Assembly: GCA_010645155.1 (NCBI GenBank)
Contig: CM021322.1
Span: 4,214,420 to 4,278,419, forward strand
DNA length: 64,000 bases
DNA from: Tigriopus japonicus
Taxonomy: Eukaryota; Arthropoda; Copepoda; Harpacticoida; Harpacticidae
Direction: 5' to 3'
Part shown: positions 59,581-64,000 of the stretch, in pieces
How positions within the stretch are numbered: the stretch's first letter is position 1
How the letters are laid out: each line of letters starts with the position of its first letter
Notes under the pieces: model-generated
Seen by the model: the letters and a program-made list of their open reading frames with translations, nothing else
The model's database searches: none
Told to the model about the DNA's origin: nothing
Position numbers and translations under genes: made by a program

Positions 59581-60650
59581 ACAAATAAGAACACAAATTC
59601 AAAGACAAACTTCAGTACTTGTGAAAAACACCACAGAGCCGAGAAGAGATTTCTGTGATGTTTTTGCATTTATGGTCTTTATGGTCATTTATGGCCTTTC
59701 ACAGAAACTAATCACACCATCGAGTCAAAACTGAAAAGTGAAATTTGTCAAATATTAGGTGATGTGTTAAGTGTGCCCCAAAGTGTGCTAGTAGCATTGA
59801 CTTCAAGTCAACTTCTAGTAAGCCATATCACTATTTGGCCTTAACAATTAGGTTTGATCCAGCCTTTCAAATTGTAATTTAGTGCCTTTACAGGATTTGT
59901 TCTCTTGATCATTAAATTAAAAAGGTGCCTCGGCAACTTAGAGAAAAATACTGCAAATACTGCAAGCTGAAAATACAGAAGCAAATCCTCTGAGAATGGG
60001 AAAGTGTCATATTAAGAAGTCACTAGACGCACTCCTTTGCACAACACCAAAACAGACTTTGAGATCATTTTAAACCATCAAATCTGCAGTTTTAAAAGTA
60101 ACTTGGCGCAGCTTTTGATCAGTTTTTAATCAGGTCACAAGCCTTTAGAAAGAGAGGCCCTATTAACAACTACATGCGAGGTGATTCCAGAAATGTGCTA
60201 GATAACTTACTTGTAAAATTCAAACCGTGATTTTAGAACTTAATCGGAAGTAAATTTCAAAGCTTAAATGTCAGACATAGCTCTATTACACATCAAAATA
60301 GTCTTCCGAATGAACCAAAATCAAGAAAGATTAACTAAACATCAGCCATAAAAATGTTGCACTGGATTATGCCAAATGTTATGAAAATGTCGCGGTCGGA
60401 CGAATTCTGTTAGAGATTATTGGGGCCAAATAACCAGAGGTGGGCCAGATCTAACAGGCTTTGTCGTTCGCAGGTTTGAATTTTGTTACACAAGGGAAAA
60501 GTTCTTTCGTAGCTAGCTAGATCTCAGGCTGTGAACAAATCAAATTTTTAATCGAGCTCGGGAATTTAGCACCGGTCTGTTGTATTTCCGACACAAACTT
60601 AACCAGAGAACCAGTAGGCTCGTATGGGTAAACCAATTTCTTTTTTTCGT
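59581..60650. other. Intergenic, no gene recognised
   Basis: AT-rich sequence without supported features. The satellite seen left of BEL-2 does not continue here. Confidence 0.5.
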
Positions 60651-60756
60651 ATTTTTTGGATTGTTGGTGCTAGGGTCGGAGGGTTGAGCCTCGCCCGGCC
60701 AGCAAAGACAGCCATCACATCGTCCAAATATTTCCGATAGGCAATTTCAAGTCCGA
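60651..60756 (-). mobile_element. tRNA-derived SINE copy 3, 3' part
   Basis: The poly(T) (antisense tail) and SINE body run up to aagtccga, where a hAT element is inserted. The other part of the same SINE resumes at 61743. Confidence 0.88.
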
Positions 60757-61742
60757 TAGCGACCCTGTATAGAGCCTGGCCAATAAAATCTATGAATACC
60801 CGACCGACATGGACAGTCTATGACGTCATTCAACATGCAAGAAGCCAGAGTTCATGATAAGCATAGATAAATAAAATAGAGATATCTCAATTTTGACGTC
60901 GACAAAACCGCCCTCTATGAGGGATTACCTAACAACATTGGTAAAAATGATTGTTTCATAAGGAACGTCATAGAGTGCGCCACCGTGTTTGTAACGCAAA
61001 TATCCTTTTTGAAGTTCGATTCTCAGAGTCAATTCAGAAAATACAGCCTACGTCATCTAGAGGTCACGGATCTCCGCACTGTCACGGCGGTCTGCCTGCT
61101 TAGCTAGAATTGAGAAGTCTGGGGGTAGTTTGTGTGATAAGGGAAAGCTTTCCTTAACAGAAACATATCTTAACTAACTAGCCCATTTGAAAATGCAAGT
61201 TAGTGAAAATCCATAAGGCTGCTGCAAATGTGACTAAGGTATGTATGTACCTGATATGCAAAAAGTGAAGTTTAATTAGTGTGGAGTTCAAACAAGCCGA
61301 TTAATGTCACACAATTGGGTGATTGCCAACAAAATCTTAGTGATGTGAAATATGGGCTTGCCAAGTTTTTTCACGGAATGTTGCAAGGTTACCTCTTGAA
61401 GAATGGGTACTGAGCTCATGTATATGACCAAACACGAATTTGAGTTACATTTGCTACCCTGCTCAGAAGTCACAAGTCAGCCTTTGGTGCTCCTTACAGA
61501 AAAAACCTGTTTGTGAAGACTGGTAGACAGAGGGGAATATGATTTCACATAGGTAAATTGGCAATCCCAGTGCCAAGTCAGATTACAACATAATCTACAA
61601 AAAAAAAGAGGTACTTTGCTTTGTTATTGAACTTCATCAGAATCAGGTCAATGTTCTACAGAATGCTATTCACCAATCACCAGTGTGAAGCATTGGCACC
61701 ATGTGTTAGCTTACAAAATCCAGTCTCTTTACAGGGTCCCTA
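60757..61742. mobile_element. hAT-type non-autonomous element, family 1, short copy (986 bp)
   Basis: The ends tagcgaccctgtatagagcc and its partner agactggattttg side (tagggaccctgtaaagagac in complement) are inverted repeats with 3 differences. The 8-bp target is SINE sequence: aagtccga before and aagtcagg after, derived from an original aagtccgg. Compared with the copy at 17772-19857, it has a central deletion of about 1.1 kb but keeps the nested MITE. Confidence 0.88.
61338..61580. repeat. Family-2 MITE nested in the short family-1 copy
   Basis: The segment runs from tagtgatgtgaaatatggg to ccaagtca, at the same internal position and with the same truncated right end as in 18047-18306. Confidence 0.8.
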
Positions 61743-61886
61743 AAGTCAGGTATCTGAATGATTCTCCATCTGTGGGTGTGAATTAACGTCTACAAGCTTC
61801 CTTGAGAAAGGTAGGGGAGGAGAATCGAACCAAGGACCTATCTCACTATAGGAAAGTGCACTAACCACGACACCATGTCTCTTCCC
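61743..61886 (-). mobile_element. tRNA-derived SINE copy 3, 5' (tRNA-like) part
   Basis: It continues the SINE interrupted at 60756 and contains the antisense box B (agaatcgaacc) and the tRNA-like head ending cttccc. The stretch 61887-62536 after it has no recognised feature. Confidence 0.88.
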
Positions 61887-62536
61887 ATAATTTCAAAACC
61901 TACAAACCACTTTTCTACTTTTCCCATTCGAATTCGATGAAAGATTAATTCACAAAAGAGCCCTTTCACATCGTGAAGATTTCATACTTTGTTTTCAAGT
62001 AAGTGGCTGTGTAGTCAATTTTAGTGCTTAAGGCCAAAAATGCTTGAAAGTCATTGGCACCATTGAGATTACTCATTCCCTAAGAGCTGTGTACTTTCAA
62101 TCCAAACGGAGCTGCCTGAATGATTTTCACTGAAAATCGATGAGGAAAATGACCCAGCAGATTTGTCAACCAAAATCAGCTTTTCGTAATTAAGTAAATT
62201 AGAGTGACCAATGTCATAAAGTCAATTAATAGAAGGGTTCATGTCTAACATGAATTAAGCCGCGATAAAAAGAAAGCAATTGAGGAGAGCTTATACATGA
62301 CTCTCATTTTGGGCCTTGTCAAGCCAAACATGTATTCCACATGAGATGCCCTGTTCAAAACTCTTTGAACATTGAGACTTTGAATGCCAAGTCTTGTCAA
62401 TGGTTTGGTCTATTCAACCGCAAATACTGGGAACACAGATCAATTTATATATTTTTAGTCATAGAGTCTAGATTGGAGACATAAGGTCTTAACTAACCAT
62501 TGCGTTCTATTAAATACTTGAGGGGCTGTAAGTCTA

Positions 62537-62690
62537 AAATGGTCACCAACTGTTGAGCAGACAAAATTTGCAGAAAATTTGAAAAGGGTTACAGACAAAT
62601 GTCGGCCTTACCAATAAATGACACGTCGGCATTGCCGAGTTCGGAAATTTGGGTTGTTTTGTCTTATTTAAATGGTCATTTTTTAATCAT
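62537..62690 (+). repeat. Diverged copy of the inverted-repeat unit at 18353
   Basis: The block tcaccaactgttgagcagac and the following sequence down to ggtcatttttt parallel 18360-18485. Only the left part is present. Confidence 0.6.
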
Positions 62691-62904
62691 GCATCAAAAG
62701 GTTTTGGTATTTTTGAGCATTTTTTGAGGGATTCTTATGTCATTCCTAATTCTTGAAATAAGTTATTGAATACATATATGTTTTACTCCTTTTCAAGTCC
62801 AATTAGGAATTCTACACCTAATGCTGTAGGTATGTAATGTGATCAGATCATCACATTCTTGAGATAGGGTCGATCATTACTCAAAAGCCGGCGAGCTCTA
62901 GAGT

Positions 62905-63780
62905 TAAACCTGCTCAAAAGGTGGGCGTGGCCAAGTTTAAGTTCAAAGATGAACACTGGCCCATTATTGTTGAAAGATTAGGCGAGTTGGACTTGATTTC
63001 CATTCTAAAGCAGGAACCATCAATAGATAAAGCTATAAATAAGCTTATTTCACTTTTTGACGAGGTTTGTTTGTCCATTGGTATTCCAGAAATAGTGGCA
63101 AAAGGTAGGCCATTGTCTAGAATTCCAAAGGTTAGAAAGTTGTTCAAACGGATCAGCTTTCGAATAGGCTTCGGCGTACTTCAAATCCAGTAGTTGTAGC
63201 TAGCCTCCAAAATAAATTGACCTTGGTTCAAGCTAAGATTAGGGCCTCCATTGATTCTGATCAGTTGGAAAAGGAAAGTAGAGTTGTCCAGGAGGTTAAG
63301 ACTAATCCAAAGGCGTTTTTCTCGTTTGCAAATACAAAGAGAAAAATGCATCATCCTGTAGGACCTTTTGAGGTCAACGGTAAAACAGTCAATGATAGTG
63401 AGGTTATGGCCAATATGCTTGGAGATCAGTTGTCAAGTGTATTTTCAATTCCAAAAAGGATAGTCAGAGCAGGCCATGACTGTAGCAATGTTGTTGATGA
63501 GACTGGCATTGATAGTCAGGATAATCGATTGGAGGATCTGGTAGTCAGATCAAGATGCTTTTGAGGCCATCAAGAGCTTAAAGCTCTCGAGTTCTCCTGG
63601 ACCTGATGGTGTGACATCTCAGTTTCTGATGAAATGCTCACATATTCTTGCCCCAGTTTTCTCCTACTTGATGCGTTGCATCTTAGATCAGGGCAAGTTT
63701 CCCTCTTCTCTAAAAGTAGCTCATGTCGTTCCAATTTTTAAGGGCGGAGATAAGTCGCTCCTTCGTAATTATAGGCTGTA
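62905..63780 (+). mobile_element. Degenerate LINE (endonuclease-RT linker and RT start)
   Basis: The translation runs KFKFKDEHWPIIVERLGELD (linker between endonuclease and polymerase), a stop/frameshift at about 63193, then TNPKAFFSFANTKRK and the loop GPFEVNGKTVNDSEVMANML. After another shift near 63560 it reaches the polymerase start: SSPGPDGVTSQF, then HVVPIFKGGDKSLLRNYR. The order is typical of CR1/Jockey-like LINEs. The copy stops at a TAG near 63780, where unrelated sequence begins. Confidence 0.85.
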
Positions 63781-63878
63781 GCACGCTGAGTAGCCGCGAG
63801 GCCACTCAACGTGGAGTGAGTAGAGTAGATACATCAATACTGGTTTGTATTCTGCATACAAGATGTACAAATACAAAC

Positions 63879-63999
63879 ACCGATGTTCCCACAGGGATCT
63901 CATCACGGGGTTTCGACGAGCGATCAAAATAGAGTTTGCGCTTCTTGGCGCACTCAAAACGACGATGGTCAGCTTCATGGGCCGTTTTCTGCCATCGGG
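63879..63999 (-). mobile_element. Possible Ty3/gypsy-like pol C-terminal fragment
   Basis: The minus-strand reading KKRKLYFDRSSKPRDEIPVG (after RRFECA) resembles the region just after the integrase core of Ty3/gypsy polyproteins, where Y-D-R-x-x-K/R-P-L ... V-G-x-x-V is common. Only about 40 codons lie before the window edge, so the call is tentative. Confidence 0.4.
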
Positions 64000-64000
64000 A

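Overview
This is a eukaryotic nuclear window. It has spliced genes with GT-AG introns, a ribosomal protein gene whose first coding exon is only the ATG, an RS-domain splicing factor, and dense transposable elements (TEs) of several classes. Divergent ionotropic receptors, BEL/Pao, Tc1/mariner and hAT-type elements and short TTAGG-like tracts suggest an arthropod. I favour a crustacean, possibly a copepod, but the sequence alone does not prove the species. A run of N (52618-53101) shows that it is a draft assembly.

Layout. (1) 1-17000: two tandem paralogous ionotropic-receptor genes on the minus strand. IR-A has four exons between 9211 and 3731, and its last exon is not in the window. IR-B has five exons between 16372 and 13474. 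The four shared exons have identical lengths (227, 489, 105 and 339 bp). The introns of IR-A are filled with a 5'-truncated LINE whose tail has become an 826-bp pure tetranucleotide repeat, a tRNA-derived SINE, a large foldback element and, further downstream, BEL/Pao and LINE debris. (2) 17764-19865: a 2.1-kb hAT-type element with a perfect 8-bp target duplication. (3) 21335-34049: a gene-dense core. It holds a mitochondrial-type crotonase (+), an unrecognised cysteine-rich multi-pass membrane protein (-), CHERP (-, one exon), RPL35 (+) and an eight-finger BED zinc-finger protein (-). (4) 34524-64000: an accessory, TE-dominated region. It has a MITE nested inside a MITE of its own family, a Tc1 element with long IR/DR inverted repeats, a DD37D (maT-like) element, a nearly complete but broken BEL/Pao element (minus), an assembly gap next to a 206-bp satellite, an apparently intact and very young BEL/Pao element (plus, 1835-codon ORF, LTRs 223/224 identical), a SINE split by a hAT element, and LINE and Ty3/gypsy-like fragments at the right edge.

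How parts relate. The host genes belong to unlinked processes: chemosensation or ion channels, fatty-acyl metabolism, pre-mRNA splicing, translation and DNA binding. RPL35 and the BED gene converge, with 153 bp between stop codons. CHERP and the membrane-protein gene are head-to-tail with only 129 bp between them. I found no gene system that is wholly novel. The most interesting signals are the exon-conserved IR pair with one missing 3' exon, the nested and re-amplified hAT/MITE families dated by their 8-bp duplications, the young BEL element without a target duplication, and the eight-BED-finger protein lying beside hAT MITEs.
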